From IMG/VR virus record IMGVR_UViG_3300028874_000037, positions 1 to 23,132 of that record: DNA of 23,132 bases; one strand, given 5' to 3'. Below the pieces are notes generated by a model, which was not told where the DNA came from, did not search any database, and worked only from the letters and a program-made list of their open reading frames with translations. Shown here in pieces: positions 23,053 to 23,132 of the stretch. Numbering within the stretch: position 1 is the first letter of the stretch; each line of letters starts with the position of its first letter. The stretch comes from a virus. A program made the position numbers and the translations under genes.

Positions 23053-23087
23053 AAAACCCGCATGCCTAAAGGCTCTGCGGGTTTTTT
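23053..23087 (+). terminator. Strong, probably bidirectional intrinsic terminator
   Basis: AAAACCCGCA (23053-23062) pairs with TGCGGGTTTT (23076-23085); an inner GCC/GGC stem closes the loop TAAA. It is followed by T residues to 23087 and preceded by A residues, so it can work in both directions. It may belong to the flanking host DNA and isolate the prophage end. Confidence 0.8.
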
Positions 23088-23132
23088 GTTGTGGGTTGAT
23101 GTGATAAAAAAGTCACAGCAATCTAGCCTCTT

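Noticed and set aside
22376-23104. Long plus-strand frame opposite the integrase
   Set aside because: It is antisense to the integrase, then runs through repeats and the terminator, and shows no domain pattern.
1-23132. CRISPR arrays, rRNA and complete tRNA genes
   Set aside because: No regularly spaced repeats, rRNA segments or cloverleaf structures were seen.

Overview
This window is most of the late (virion and lysis) half of a tailed temperate phage, almost certainly an integrated prophage. All phage structural genes lie on the plus strand in one compact late cluster, and a tyrosine integrase faces left at the right end. The host is probably a Gram-negative proteobacterium, and I lean towards Betaproteobacteria. 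The basis is the fairly high GC content, a lipobox lipoprotein, the IS256-type end, and protein families familiar from Burkholderia/Chromobacterium/Pseudomonas-type siphoprophages. The genus cannot be fixed from the sequence.

Layout. At 1-106 is the right end of an IS256-family insertion sequence: the last 22 residues of its transposase, then its terminal repeat. It has cut the phage terminase large-subunit gene, of which only the 3' part (about 107-413) remains in view. The head module follows (424-8241): a small head protein; a 905-residue portal fused to an SPP1 gp7/Mu F-type head morphogenesis domain and then to a C-terminal domain that looks like a phage-carried nuclease toxin; an XkdF-type prohead protease with scaffold; the major capsid protein; a 48-residue head protein; and the connector, gp10-like and terminator-like genes. 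Between the portal and the protease is a 209-nt gap packed with hairpins.

The tail module (8303-19834) has the tail tube protein, an assembly chaperone with a -1 frameshift extension (G/GT type), and two lower-GC cargo genes (a lipoprotein and a two-helix membrane protein). The tape measure comes next. It is followed by the DUF2460, DUF2163, NlpC/P60 and J-like set seen in gene transfer agents and many siphophages, then a collar-domain fibre and a probable fibre chaperone. The lysis region (about 19838-21832) has a GH108-type muramidase flanked by two membrane proteins, plus two small proteins of unknown role. The integrase (21835-22842, minus) has an array of TTGGCGTGA-like repeats upstream of its start. 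The last 200 nt hold hairpins and a strong terminator, and probably the attachment junction.

How it works together. The gene order is that of a long, non-contractile-tailed virus. Many genes overlap by a few bases and are probably translationally coupled. Wherever a gap occurs, a hairpin or intrinsic terminator sits about 18-22 nt before the next start codon, which suggests read-through control (antitermination) or RNA processing. Because the terminase is interrupted, the prophage probably cannot package DNA on its own. Early, regulatory and replication genes and the other attachment end are outside the window.
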